Below are positions 23,355 to 35,714 of a stretch of 64,000 nt of DNA, piece by piece. Numbering within the stretch: the stretch's first letter is position 1; each line of letters begins with the position of its first letter. The stretch is from Saururus chinensis. Lineage: Eukaryota > Streptophyta > Magnoliopsida > Piperales > Saururaceae. The stretch is taken from positions 45,679,178-45,743,177 of the forward strand of contig CP141143.1 of the NCBI GenBank assembly GCA_035235625.1, written 5' to 3'. The notes beneath the pieces were generated by a model. The model saw only the letters and a program-made list of their open reading frames with translations, did not search any database and was not told the DNA's origin. The translations under genes were made by a program, and so were the position numbers.

Positions 23355-26300
23355 ACTATTTGCGACGCTTTTTTAAATGCATCGCAAATAGTACCACAAT
23401 TTACGACATATACATGTAAAAAGGAATCACAAATAATTTTAAAAAAATAAAAAATCTTATGTTATTTTTGACTTTTTAAAAATTTTATTTTTTTGCGACA
23501 CATGTAATAAAGAGTTGCAAATATTTAAATTTCTTTTATACAATACTTCTTTTATTTGAAATTCTTTGTTATAAGAATCGCAAATAGTTCTAAAAAAATA
23601 CAGGAAATATAAAAGAAGTAGCCTAATAGAATGGAATAACAGGAAAATAAGTAGTCTGGTGATCGTACACAACAGGGAGAGAGAGAGAGGAGAAAAAGAA
23701 AGATTCAGGAGCGAAAGGAAAGAGAGAAGAGAGGGGGTGAGGAGAGATAGAAGAGAGAGAAAGAAGGGAGAGGAAATAAAATTTAAATTATAAATTATTT
23801 AAAAAAAATAATGATATTAGCAATGCATAACTGTATGCATCGCTACTACCTTAGGTTAGTTGCGACACATACATATATGTGTCACTAATACACGAAGGTA
23901 TTAGCAACATATAACCGTATGCCTCACTACTACCCGAGGATACTAGTGACGCATACTAGTATATGTCGCTACTACCTTCGGGTTGGAGCGACGCATACAG
24001 TTATGTGTCGCTACTACGAATTTATATTTTAAAAAAATTAAATAAAAGAGAAAAAAGGGAGAGAGATGAGAGATAAAAGAGAAGAGAGAGAGGGAGATAG
24101 AGAGACACGAGAGAGTGTAGAGAGAGAGGGAAAATTTTCATTCTAATTTTTTTATTTAAAAATTAATCAAATAAATAAAGAAATACGTATAAATGACGCA
24201 TATGAATATTCGTTATTAATACTCTTATTATTAGCAACACATAAGAATATGCGCCTCTAATACCCTTGGTATTAGCAATGCATATTCCTTTGCGTCGCTA
24301 AAAACCTCGGAAGTAGCGACACATATTCCTATGCATTGCTATTCCCTTATAATTTATTATATTAATTTTAAAATATGTATAAAAAGAAAAAGTTAGAGGA
24401 TATAAAGAGAGAGAGGAGAGAAGGGGAGAGGAAGGGAGACAGAGGAGAGAGCGAGAGTGAGGAGAGAGAGGGAGGTGAGAGGGATGAGAGAGGGAGAGAG
24501 AGGAGAGAGAGAGGGGGGGAGGGAGGAGAGAGGGGGTGAGGAGAGAGAGTAGAGAGAGGGAAAGTTTTAATTTTTTAATATATTTTATTTAAAAATTAAT
24601 CAAAAAATAGCGATGCATAGGAATATGCATCGCTATTACCTTATATTTAATTATATTAATTTTAAAATATATAGAGAGAAAAAAAGGAGAGAGGAGATAT
24701 AAAGAGAGGAAAGGGGGAGACAGAGAGGATAGAGAGAAAGATTGAGGAACGAAAGGAGAGAGAGATTGAGGTGAGAGAGAAGAGAGAGAAGAGAGGGGGT
24801 GAGGAGAGATAGAAGAGAGAGAAAGAAGGGAGAGGAAATAAAATTTAAATTATAAATTATTTAAAAAAAAATTAAAGAAATATATATTAGCGATGCATAA
24901 CCGTATGCATCACTACTACCTTAGGTTAGCTGCAACGTAATAATATATGTGTTGCTGGGTATTAGCAACGCATAACCGTATGCATCACTACTACCTGATG
25001 ATAGTAGCGACGTGTACCAGTATATGTAGCTACTACTTTTGGGTTGTAGCAACACATACAGTTATATGTCCTACTACAAATTTTTATTTTAAAAAAAATT
25101 TAAATAAAAGAGAGAAAAGGGAGAGAGAGGGGAGAGAGAGAGAAGAGAGAGGGAGATAGAGAGACAAGAGAGAGTTTAGAGAGAGAGGGAAAATTTTCAT
25201 TCTAATTTTTTATTTTTTTATTTAAAAATTAATTAATAAATAAATAAAAATGTATTAGTGATGCATATTCCTATGCGTTACTAATACTCTTGTTATTAGC
25301 AACGCATAAGAATATGCATCTCTAGTACCCTTGGTATTAACGATGCATATTCCTACGCGTCGCTATTACATTATAATTTATTATATTAAATTTAAAATAT
25401 GTATAGAAAGACAAAAAAAGAGGATATAGAGAGAGAGAGAGGAGAGAGAGAGAGAGGGAAAGAGAGGAGGGAGACAGAGAAGAGAGCAAGAGTGAGGAGA
25501 GAGAGAAGAGTGACAGAGAGAGGAGAGAGGGAGAGGGAGGAGAGAGGGAGAGAGGGAAAGAGAGGAGAGAGAGGGAAAATTTTAATTTTAATTTTTTATT
25601 TTAAAATTAATCAAAAAATAAATTATATTATATTATTGATGTATATGAATATGTGTCTCTAATACACTTTTTATTAATGACACATAAGAGTATGCATCTC
25701 TAATACCCTTTGTATTGGCGACACATATTCCTATATATCGCTAATAACCTAGATAGTAGTAATACATATTCTTATGCGTCGCTATTACCTTATAATTTAT
25801 TATATTAATTTTAAAATATGTAGAGGGAGAAAAAGGAGAGAGGATATATATATAGAGAGTGACGAGAAGGGGGAGAGGAGGAGAGGGAGAGATAGAGAGG
25901 AGAGAGATAGAGGGAGGGAGAGAGAGAAAGATTGAGGAGCGAAAGGAGAGAGAGAAGAGAGGGGTTGAGGAGAGAAGAGAGGGGGTGAGGTGAGATAGAA
26001 GAGAGAGAAAGAAGGGAGAGGAAATAAATTTAAAATTATAAATTATTTTAAAAAAAAATTAAAAAAATATGTATTAGCGACGCATAACTGTGTGTGTCGT
26101 TACTACCTTAGGTTGGTTGTCATCCATACATATATGCGTTGCTAATACCTGAGGGTATTAACAACGCATAACCCGTATGCATCGATACTACTCGAGGATA
26201 GTAGCGAAGCAAACCAGTTTATGTCGCTACTACCTTCGGGTCGTAGCAATGCATACAGTTATGCGTCGCTACTAAATTTTTTTATTTTAAAAAATAAATT

Positions 26301-27866
26301 AAATAAAAGAGAGAGAGAGGAGAGAGAAGAGAGAGAGGGAGATAGAGAGATAAGAGAGTGTAGAGAGAGAGGGAAAATTTTCATTTTAATTTTTTAATAT
26401 TTTTTATTTAAAAATTAAAAAATTAATAAATAAAAATATATTAGTGACGCATATGAATATGCATTACTAATACTCTTATTATTAGCGACACATAAGAATA
26501 TGCGTCTCTAATACCCTTGGTATTAGCGATGCATATTCCTATGCATTGCTAATAACCTCGAAAATAGTGACACATATTCCTATGCGTCGCTATTACTTTA
26601 TAATTTAGTATATTAATTTCAAAATATGTATAGAGAGAAAAAAAAAGAGGATATAAAGAGAGAGAGAGTGAGGAGAGAGAGGGAGGGGGAGAGAGAGACG
26701 GAGGGAGGGAGACAAAGGAGAAAGTGAAGTGAGGAGAGAGAAGAGAGAGAGAGGAGAGAGAAGAGAAAGAGAGGGAGGAGAGAGGGGGGTGAGAAGAGAG
26801 TAGATAGAGGGAAAATTTTAATTTTAATTTTTTAATATATTTTTATTTAAAAATTAATTATAAATTAAATAAATAAAAATGTATTAGTGATGTGTATGAA
26901 TATGTGTCACTAATACTCTTTTTATTAGTGACACATAAGGGTATGCATCTCGAATACCCTTAGTATTGGCAATGCATATTTCTATGCATCGCGAATAACC
27001 TCGGTAGTAGCGACAAATATTCCTATCCATGGCGAATAACCTCGGTAGTAGCAATGCAGATTCCTACGTGTCGCTAATAACCTCGGTAGTAGCAACGCAG
27101 ATTCCTATGTGTCGCTATTACCTTATTATTTATCATATTAATTTTAAAATATGTAGAGAGTGAAAAAGGAGAGAGGATATACAGAGAGAGTGAGAGTGGG
27201 GAGAGGGGGAGAGAGGCTGAGAGGGAGAGAGAGAGAGAGAGAGGGAGGAGAGAGGGAGTGAGAGAGAGGAGAAAGAGAGGAGGGAGAGAGCGATGAGAGA
27301 GAAAGATTGAGGAGCGAAAGGTGAGAGAAGAGAGAGGGTGAGGAGAGAGAGAAGAGAGGGGGTGAGGAGAGATAGAAGAGAGAGAAAGAAGGGAGAGGAA
27401 ATAAAATTTAACTTATAAATTATTTAAAAAAATTAAAAAAATTATATTAGCGACAGATAACTGTATGTATCACTACTACATTAGGTTAGTTGCGAGGCAT
27501 ACATATATTTGTTGCTAATACACGAGGGTATTAGCCACGCATAACAGTATGCATCGCTACTACTCGAGGATAGTAGCGATGCATACCAGTATACGTCGCT
27601 ATTACCTTCCGGTCGTAGCGAAGCATACAGTTATGCGTCGCTACTACAAATTTTTATTTAAAAAAAAATTAAATAAAAGAGAAAAAAGGGAGAGAGATGA
27701 GAGATAAAAGAGAAGAGAGAGATGAAGATAGAGAGACAAGAGAGTGTAGAGCGAGAGGGAAAATTTTCATTCTTATTATTTTATATTTTTTATTAAAAAA
27801 TTTATCAATAAAAATGTAGTAGTGACACATATGTATGCGTTACTAATACACTTATTATTAGGGACG

Positions 27867-27875
27867 TGATAAGTA

Positions 27876-27932
<57 letters not shown>

Positions 27933-29330
27933 GCCTTTTTACCTTATTTGCTATGGTTTAGAGTTAGCTATGGTTTATTTAGATTAAGATATATATTAGT
28001 ATTTTGGTTTGATTATTAATTAATTTTGAGAGTTATTAGTAGTTTTAGAATGTTTTTGAATCAAGTTGGGATCTTAATTATATTCTACATGTCTAAAATG
28101 TGATGTTTTTATGTTTTGTAGGTAAAATGCGCTTATCGAATTACTTGGACGATGTTTGGAATAATTCAAAATAGTCTTGACATGCTTTAAAGTGATTTGG
28201 ATAACTTTTCAGAGTTATAAACAAGTTGAAAATTAATATGAACATGAAAGAAAGAGCTTAATGAACAAAAATTGGACTCTTCAGAAAAATTGTCCAGATT
28301 GCAAAAATAGTATCGCTGTTCGAACGCGACTTTTTAAAGATCAAACGGGATAATGTGATTTTGGAGAAATATGCAGTATAGGCGTTCGAACGGGCATGCA
28401 GGGAGTTCGAACGGGATAACGCGCAGTTTCCTAGTTTAAGCCAATTTTAAATCCTTTTCATATAGAACTTCTTCCTACGGTTCTTATGCCTATATAAAAA
28501 CATATTTGGCTAGAAATTGAAGGATTCAAGTAGATTTGCTAGACAGAAAAATAAAGAAGAAGATAGAAGAGAACTCAAAGCTTTCAATGGAGATTAAAGT
28601 GTTTTCTTCTTACAATGGAAGACTAGATTTTTCTTATACTTAGGAGTTGATAAAGCTATAGATAAGTTTCAGTTTATTTTCTTTTTAATTTAGATCTCAA
28701 TTGTGAATTATGATAATTGTATGATAAGGATTTCCTTTTTAATGAAAGAGCTTTTCATGTTTATTCAAATCTATGTTGATTTATTGTCTTGTAGATGATA
28801 GATTGATGTGGTTTTGATATTTGCATTAATTCTAATTTCTGTGATTTAGATGAGATGGTCATGCAATAGTTTTAATGTTTAGATAATTAATGAATTGGAT
28901 GAGTTATACTAAGATTAGACGAGTCATGCCTATAGCTATTTAGTGTAGATGATTCGTGCTATTGTCGAAGATAGTTTATGCCATGAATTTAATTAATGAT
29001 TCTTTTTGAAGTAATTCTAGCTTGTAGCTGAGAATACTTGTTCATATTCACACTAGATTTAGATTAAAAGTTAATGACTTGTTATGATTCCATAGTGGAT
29101 TCAATTTCCTAAGTAAATTTCATCATATTAATCTCTTGCTTTTAAACTAGTTGATTCCTTTCTTTTGCTTAATTTAAGTTTAAGGTTTAAGTTCTTTCTA
29201 GATTTTAATCAGCAAATTCCTCGTCAGATTTAGTAATAATACATCCGTCCCTGAGGTTCGACAACCCTTAAATACTTATCTTAGTACAATTACCTTGTAT
29301 ACTTGCAAAGAGTTTAATTATAAACTATTA
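27867..29330 (+). mobile_element. LTR-like insertion inside the array (Tat/Athila-like solo LTR)
   Basis: The array is interrupted between two copies of ggacg (27862-27866 and 29331-29335), a plausible 5-bp target duplication. The insert starts TGATAAGTAC. Near its right end it has ccgtccctgaggttcgaca and then taccttgtatacttgcaaag. These match the start and 3' end pattern of LTRs in the Athila/Tat branch of Ty3/gypsy. It ends actatta and not CA, so the exact terminus is uncertain. It has no coding region. Confidence 0.6.
27879..27928. repeat. (TA)n microsatellite within the LTR-like insertion
   Basis: Uninterrupted TA dinucleotides, directly readable, starting a few bases inside the insertion. 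Confidence 0.95.
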
Positions 29331-31845
29331 GGACGCATAAGAATATGCGTCTATAATACCCTTGGGATTAGCGATGCATATTTCTATGCGTCGCTAATAA
29401 CATCGGAAGTAGTGACACATATTCCTATGCATCACTATTACTTTATAATTTATTATATTAATTTTAAAATATGTATAGAAAAAAAGAGGATATAAAGAGA
29501 GAGAGAGTGAGGAGAGACGGGGAGGAGGAGGGAGACAGAGGAGACAGTGAGAGTGAGGAGAGCGAAGAGAGATAGAGGAGAGAGAGAGACGAGAGAGAGA
29601 GGGAGCTTGAGGGAGGGGAGAGGGAGAGAGAGTAGGAAAGGAAAATTTTAATTTTAATTTTTTATATTTTTTATTTAAAAATTAATTAAAAATAAATAAA
29701 TAAAAATGTATTAGTGATGTATATGAATATGTCTCACTAATACTCTTTTTATTAGCGACACATAAGATTATGTGTCTCGAATACCCTTAGTATTGGCAAC
29801 ACATATTCCTATGCGTCACTAATAACCTCGGTAATAGCGACGAATATTCCTATGTGTCGCTAATAACCTTGGTAATAGCAATGCATATTCCTATGTGTCG
29901 CTACTACCTTATTATTGATTATATTAATTTTAAAATATGTAGAGAGTGAAAAAGGAGAGAGGATATATAGCGAGAGAGAGAGAGAGAGGAGAGGAGGGAG
30001 AGGGCGAGAGAGGAGGAGAGGGAGAGAGAGAGAGGGAGGAGATAGGGAGAGAGAGAAAGATTGAGGAGTGAAAGGAGAGAGAGATTGAGGAGAGAGAGAA
30101 GAGTGAGAGAGAGAGTGAGGAGAGAGAGAGAAGGGAGAGGAAATAAAATTTAAATTATAAATGATTTTAAAAAAAAAATTATATTAGCGACGCAGTACCG
30201 TATGCATCGCTACTACCTTAGGTTAGTTGTGACGTTTACATATATGCGTCGCTAATACCCGAGGGTATTAGCCACACATAATTGTATGCATCGCTACTAC
30301 TCGAGGATAGTAGCGACGCATACCAGTATATGTCGCTACTACTTTCAGGTCGTAGCGACGCATACAGTTATGCGTTGCTACTACAAATTTTTATTTTAAA
30401 ATTTTTTTAAATAAAATAGAGAAAAGGGAGAGAGAAGAGAGGGAGATAGAGAGACACGAGAGTGTAGAGAGGGAAAATTTTCATTCTAATTTTTTTATAT
30501 TTTATATTTAAAAATTAAATAAATAAATAAATAAAAATGTACTAGTGACACATATGAATATGCGTTACTAATACTCTTGTTATTAGAGAAGCATAAGAAT
30601 ATACGTCTCTAATACCCTTGGATTTAGTGATGCATATTCCTATGCGTCGCTATTACCTTATTGTTTATTATATTAATTTTAAAATATGCATAGAAAGAAA
30701 GAAAAAGAGGATATAAAGAGAGAGAGAGAGAGGAGAGAGGGGGAGAGAGAGGGAGGGAAACAGAGGAGAGAGCGAGAGTGAGGAGAGAGAAGAGAGAGAG
30801 AGGAGAGAGGAGACAAGGGGTGAGGAGACAAAGTAGAGAGGGAAAATTTTAGTTTTAATTTTTTATATTTTTTATTTAAAAATTAATTAAAAAGAAATAA
30901 ATGAAAATGTATAAGTGATGCATATAAATATGTGTCACTAATACTCTTTTTATTTGCGACACATAAGAGTATGCGTCTCTAATACCCTTAGTATTAGCGA
31001 CACATATTCCTATGCGTCTAATAACCTTGGTAGTAGTGATGCATATTCCTATGTGTCGCTATTACCTTATAATTTATTATATTAATTTTAAAATACGTAG
31101 AGAGAGAAAAGAGAGAGAGAGAGGGAGAGAGAGGGAGGGAGAGAGAAGAGAGAGAGAGATTGAGGAGCGAGAGGAGACAGAGAGAGGAGAAAGAGGGGCT
31201 GAGGAGAGAGAGGGGCTAAGGAGAGAGAGTGGAAATTTTTAATTTTTTAATATTTTTTATAATTGAGAGGGAAAATAATAAATAAAAGTGTATTAGTGAT
31301 GTATCTGAATATGCGATACTAATACTCTTGTTATTAGTGAAGCATAAGAATATGCGTATTAGAGACGTATATTTTTATGCTTCGCTAATAACCTTAGTAT
31401 TAGCGACGCATATTCACATGTGCTACTATTACCTTTTAATTTATTATATTAATTTTAAAATATGTAGAGTGAGAAAAAGGAGAGTGGATATAGAGAGAGA
31501 GGAGAGAGGGGGAGAGAGATGAGAGGGAGAGAGAGAGGAAGGAGAGAGAGAGGAAAGAGAGGGAGAGGGAGAGAGAGAGGAGAGAGAAGAGAGAGAAGGA
31601 GGGGAGAGAGAGTGAGGAGGGAGGTGAGAGAGAGGAGGAGAGGGAGGAGAGAGTGTAGGGAATGAGGAAGAAAGTAATAGTATTTGCGACATTTGTGGAT
31701 AACCGTCACAAATAATGTAATTTTTGTGACACTTATTTAACAAAACGTGGCAAATATAGAAATTAAACTTCAAAAGGTTTATTTTTGCGACACTTAGATT
31801 AAGCGTCTCAAATGACATTCATTTGCGACTCTTTCTCAGCGTCTT

Positions 31846-32480
31846 TCAAAAGAAAAGGTGCGCACGCAACAGTTGCGTGCCTGCCGTGCGATCATTGCCT
31901 GTGCGTGGTGAAATTTTTGCCCCTTGCAGGCGATATATATTCGCATGTGCGGGTGTTTTTCACCCAATCCCTTCCGTCCTCGCCTCCCCTCACTGATGTG
32001 TGCCCTTCACCGCCGTCTACCGCCTGTCCACCCTGTTGCACCCCTGCCGGCTTTCCGCCCGCAGCTCCTCCCCTCATGTGCCCCACCCACCCCCCGCTGC
32101 CCATGTGCCCACCAGCCCAGTTGAGCCCGTGTGCCCAGCTGCCCTTGCCGGCCTTCTGCCTGCCGTCCGTCCAACACTCTCTGCCACCGCCTGGGCATCC
32201 CTAGCAACCCCCCGTTGCCCATGAGCCCCCCGCTGCCTCCCACCTCCTTGTGCCCCCCGACCACCCTGCTCCGCCCCCCTTCCCCCCTTGTCTTCCCATT
32301 TGTTTTTCAGAGGAGGGGAAGGAGAGGGGCGGGGGGGGGGGGGGGGAGCAGGAGGGACTTTCCTTCCCCTCCTCTGAAAAAACAGAGGGGAAGAAGGGGG
32401 GGAACCGGGGAAAGAGTGGGGGAGCAGGAGGGAGGAGAGGGGCCGGATTCCGGCTCCCCACTGGAATACTTTATCCTTAA
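31846..32480. other. GC-rich low-complexity block
   Basis: Abrupt change from AT-rich DNA to C-rich then G-rich sequence. Many overlapping frames on both strands give Pro/Cys- or Gly-rich low-complexity peptides (for example 31812-32204), with no domain and no consistent frame. I do not call a gene. It may be a CpG-rich upstream region of the candidate gene at 32933, or a transposon edge. Confidence 0.35.
32303..32381. repeat. Perfect 21-bp inverted repeat enclosing a G16 run
   Basis: Left arm tttttcagaggaggggaagg plus a (32303-32323) pairs exactly with 32361-32381. The loop holds 16 consecutive G (32331-32346) and further G runs, so hairpin or quadruplex structures are possible. Confidence 0.85.
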
Positions 32481-32837
32481 TTAGTACAACTAGACCTAAC
32501 TCTATTTTTTAAGTAATTATGCCCTTAAAAAAATAAATACAAAAAGAGGAGCAATTCAAATATACATATAATACATGAGCTAATTTGAAATTTCACTTGA
32601 GTCAAATGCCTTAATCATAATTTTGTTTTAAAATAGGGCGGAGCGGGCTTGAGGACCAGCTCGGTCAGTTCCATGGGCCCCTCTAAGTGGGCCTAGGCCC
32701 AGCCTGGCCCGCTCCAGCAGTGGGCCGTAGCGGGCCCGTAGCCAATGTGGGCTTTCGCCATCGAAACCCAAAATGGCCTTTGCGCAAAGGGAGGTGGGAA
32801 ACCCGCCTAGCTTTGTTTAGACACTTCTAGGCCCGCC

Positions 32838-32844
32838 TATAAAA
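32838..32844 (+). promoter_or_regulatory. TATA box candidate
   Basis: tataaaa followed by accc, about 90 bp before the ATG at 32933, with a pyrimidine-rich leader (ttcacccttcttctcc) between, as in many plant genes. Confidence 0.4.
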
Positions 32845-32932
32845 ACCCACTCTTTTTACCAAATTTCTCCGCTGCACATCAGAAAGACATTCACCCTTCT
32901 TCTCCACATCGCCTTTTCTGCATTACCAGAAT

Positions 32933-33157
32933 ATGGAAGGGGAGAGAAGCGAGGAGCTACTGCTCGGTTGTCCGTGTTGGGACTGTGAGGGGTTCTCCGA
33001 GCCCTGCTCCCTCTGCCACTCACTAAAACGTACCCGCATTAACATTCTTACAGTATCGAACAAGAAGAGGCGTCTTTGTATCCCCAGCTCTTCTGCCGCT
33101 TCTCTTCCAAGATCAATCCTTAAGACAGGGAGTGCCGAGAAAATATGGCAGAGGTAG
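32933..33157 (+). CDS. Putative small host gene or first exon, unrecognised
   Basis: A 74-codon frame starting at an ATG preceded by a TATA box and pyrimidine-rich leader. The peptide has an N-terminal cysteine cluster (CPCWDCEGFSEPCSLC), then a basic patch (KRTR, NKKRRLC) and a Ser-rich segment. Codon composition is unlike the surrounding transposons. The frame ends at tag (33155-33157), but a donor-like GCAGAG|GTAGAA at 33153/33154 allows splicing. A T-rich stretch follows to an acceptor tctgttccag|GCTGC (34195/34196). Joining the two keeps an open frame to about 34312. I recognise no family. It could be a nuclear protein by its basic patch, but that is inference. Confidence 0.35.
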   Translation: MEGERSEELLLGCPCWDCEGFSEPCSLCHSLKRTRINILTVSNKKRRLCIPSSSAASLPRSILKTGSAEKIWQR

Positions 33158-34777
33158 AAGGTGCATTTTCAGGTTTGTTTCTTCCAATTCTTCCTTTTGT
33201 TCGTTTTTTTATGCTAATTTTGACTCTGTAGTGTCTTCACATTCACGGAAAAGCTATTTAATACTCGGGTTTTTTATTTTGATTCTTGTTTTCTTGCTGC
33301 AATTTTTTACTCGCATGCTTCAATCTTTGCTTTCTTAGTTACGTTTCTTAGGTTGTTTCAATTTTCAATTGAATATACTCGTGTTGTCGTGTTATTTTCT
33401 TCATTTTCTTGACAGTATATCTCGTGATCGAAAGCTGTAATTTCATCTCCTATATGTTAATGATTGTATGCTGCTGTTTATATTTTCTGTTCTTCATTGT
33501 ACGTACATTCTTGGCATATGTTGTTATCTTTTAGTCTTATCAAGTTATATATCTTTTAGCATCTGATGATTAAAAATGTCTTCTTTTAAGATCTTATTCC
33601 TTGAACCTGGCATAATTCCAACGGTTTTGCACTGTAGATCACTTTGATCTCCTGTATATATAGTTGAATCTGTGAAGTTCCTTGTTCATGTCTTGCAAAG
33701 CAATTTGATCCTCTTCTTTCTTTGATACTTACGTGTAATGTCTTGTTTGGTTTTTTCAACAATTTTCAGTTTTGCAAATACAAATCTTTTGTATTTTGTA
33801 CTTGTTGTCTTCCTGTTTTGTTCTGATAATTTATTCATAGCAAAAGGCGTCATGAATGGCTGATATTTGAATCGTTTTCCGCTCTGTAAAAAAAATTAAA
33901 ATTCTGTTCATGTGGTCCCCATGGCAATCATGGCATACTCAATAACTGAGTAGGAGAATCTCCAGGATGAGAAGGCATTGTGCCAGTTTCAGGGGCTGGT
34001 GGTCCTTTGGGGTTCTGTGTCATTAATTTGTTATTCCTAATTTCGATATTTTAATCAACATGGTATATTTAAGTCATATGAATTATTCTATGTTCTGAGT
34101 TCTTGAGTTTTCTTGACATGAATTGTTCTCTGTTCTGAATTCTTCACTTTTCTTCACATGGTATATTAAGTCTATTAAATTGTTCTCTGTTCCAGGCTGC
34201 TCCGGTTGTTCACTTCTTCTATTCGGATGAGGATAGGAGTGAGGTTTATTTTATTCTTTCTGAAACTGGATTTTCTGATTTGCCCAAAAAGGAAACTGAG
34301 TTTTCTGAGTAGATGATCCAAAAAAGTCGTTTCAGTCTATTATTTTGGAGTTTTCTGAGTGGTGGCAGATTCACAGATTTACTGCGGAGGGACATTCCGA
34401 TGCGCGATATATTGTGCCAAATTTGTTGAATCAGACAGTTGTTCTTTCTTTTTCGTTCAGTATAATTTGTAAAGACAAGTCTGTTGCACTTTGTTCATTC
34501 GGGATTCATGAAATGCGAAAAGCCCACTTAATGAAAATTGGAAGCAAACCTGTAGTTATCTTCTCGTGCATCTATTCAAACCATCACCTAATTTTGGATG
34601 GTGCGAAATCAGATTTTGCTAGTGTAGGCTACCAGTTGTAGTATATTTTCTTGTTCATGGATAAAAGTCATCCATGCTTAGACATTTCAAGTATTATGCT
34701 TATTTCTACAATTATCTTGTCAATTTGTTTTATAGTTAATACATATAGTCTAATAGCATATTTGATTGAGTAAAAAA
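33158..34777 (+). other. Possible intron and 3' part of the 32933 gene
   Basis: 33158-34195 is T-rich, non-coding and intron-like, with a good acceptor at 34195. Downstream, open frame 34345-34641 (98 codons) has no recognised domain and may be untranslated sequence. Nothing else seen. Confidence 0.25.
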
Positions 34778-34961
34778 GGTAACCTCCAAAGTTGGAAACA
34801 AGACATTTATATGAAAATACAAGAGGACATGCAACCATTCATCTAACTAATGTTTACATTCTTCCCTCTAATTACGGTTTGCGTAAAATGCTATAAAATA
34901 AGTATTTTTAAAATAGGTTTAATTGGCAATTTAGATTAGTAACTAGATTGAGTCAACTAGT
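34778..34961. repeat. 184-bp direct repeat, left copy
   Basis: Starts ggtaac and shares acaagacatttatatgaaaa-like, atgcaaccatt, tttacattcttcc, aaaatgctata and gagtcaactagt with 35511-35695 in the same order. Confidence 0.75.
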
Positions 34962-34979
34962 CATTCAACAACACTCTCT

Positions 34980-35505
34980 CATTTATTATATATTATAATT
35001 TAAAATAAATTAAAAAATTAAAATAAAACGTATACATAGAAAAATGAGTTGCTAGTACCTTAGGTAGTAGCGTGTGTACATGTATGTGCATCGCTACTAC
35101 TTAGGGTACTAGCGACAATTTTTTATGCATCGCTATTATATTTTATTTTAAAATTTAATTATTAATTTTAAAATATAATATATAATAAAAAATTTTAAAA
35201 AAATCTAAATTAATTTCTCCCCCTCTATCTCTCCTCTCTCATCTTCTCTTCTCTCTTTCCTCTCTACCCTCTTTCTCTCTCTCTCTCTCTCTCTCTCTAT
35301 TTCCTCTCTCTACCCTATTTCTCTTTTCTCGTCTCTCTCTCTCTCTCTATCTACTCTAACTCTATCTTCTGATCTAGATCTCTCTCTTCACCTTGTTTCT
35401 CATCTTTCTCTCTCTTCACTAGTGTCTCCTCTCTATTCATTCTCTCTCTCTCTTATGCAGGTAAATGTGAGCCCAGCTTAGGGGAGGAATGAGAATAAAG
35501 CAATA
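34980..35505. repeat. Hairpin/TC-tract fragment between the direct repeats
   Basis: Contains tagtaccttaggtagtagcg, gcatcgctactactta, gtactagcgac, then a TC-rich tract (35215-35455) and aggggaggaatgagaataaa. The same modules in the same orientation occur at 57420-58020. This is one unit of the CACTA-like hairpin family. Confidence 0.65.
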
Positions 35506-35510
35506 AAAGG

Positions 35511-35695
35511 GGTAACACCCCAAACCTGAAAATAAGACATTTATATGAAAATACACAAGGAAATGCAACCATTCGTTTGACTAATATTTACATTCTTCCG
35601 TCTAATTAGGGTTTACGTAAAATGCTATATAATAAGTATTTTAAAAATAGGTTTAATTGGCAATTTAGATTATTGACTAGATTGAGTCAACTAGT
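35511..35695. repeat. 184-bp direct repeat, right copy
   Basis: Second copy of 34778-34961. It starts ggtaacaccccaaacc, which resembles the beginning of a Tekay-type LTR, so the pair could be split LTR sequence or a duplication around the fragment. Confidence 0.75.
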
Positions 35696-35714
35696 AAACT
35701 TTAGATCCAAAGTG

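Larger units (their letters stand above)
23355..31845. repeat. Hairpin/GA-tract satellite-like array (CACTA-type subterminal repeats)
   Basis: Two kinds of block alternate. One is 150-250 bp of chained inverted repeats built on TAGCGACGCATA...TATGCGTCGCTA with spacers such as ctactacc and ctaataccc. The other is 100-400 bp of GA-rich sequence, often ending gggaaaatttt or gaggaaataaaattta. A marker phrase attgaggagcgaaagg recurs near 23702, 24740, 25930, 27305, 30059 and 31158. This gives higher-order units of about 1.0-1.4 kb once the 1.46-kb insertion at 27867 is removed. The outer edges use tttgcgac-type words instead. Short hairpin repeats of this kind are typical of CACTA subterminal regions, but the size is unusual and no CACTA terminus is visible at either end. 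No gene is present; Arg/Glu-rich frames are GA tracts. Confidence 0.8.

Noticed and set aside
24947..25662. Arg/Glu-rich open frames in the GA tracts (also 31012-31242)
   Set aside because: They are translations of GAGA repeats and change with every unit.
31444..31818. Ser/Pro/Leu-rich minus-strand frames at 31444-31818 and 31455-31709
   Set aside because: Complement of a GA tract; low-complexity, no domain.
23355..31845. CRISPR-like array of palindromic repeats
   Set aside because: Repeats are variable, chained without unique spacers and mixed with GA tracts in plant-type DNA; no cas genes exist here.
31812..32484. Proline- or glycine-rich frames on both strands
   Set aside because: Overlapping frames in all directions from a GC-rich block; none shows a domain or splice context.
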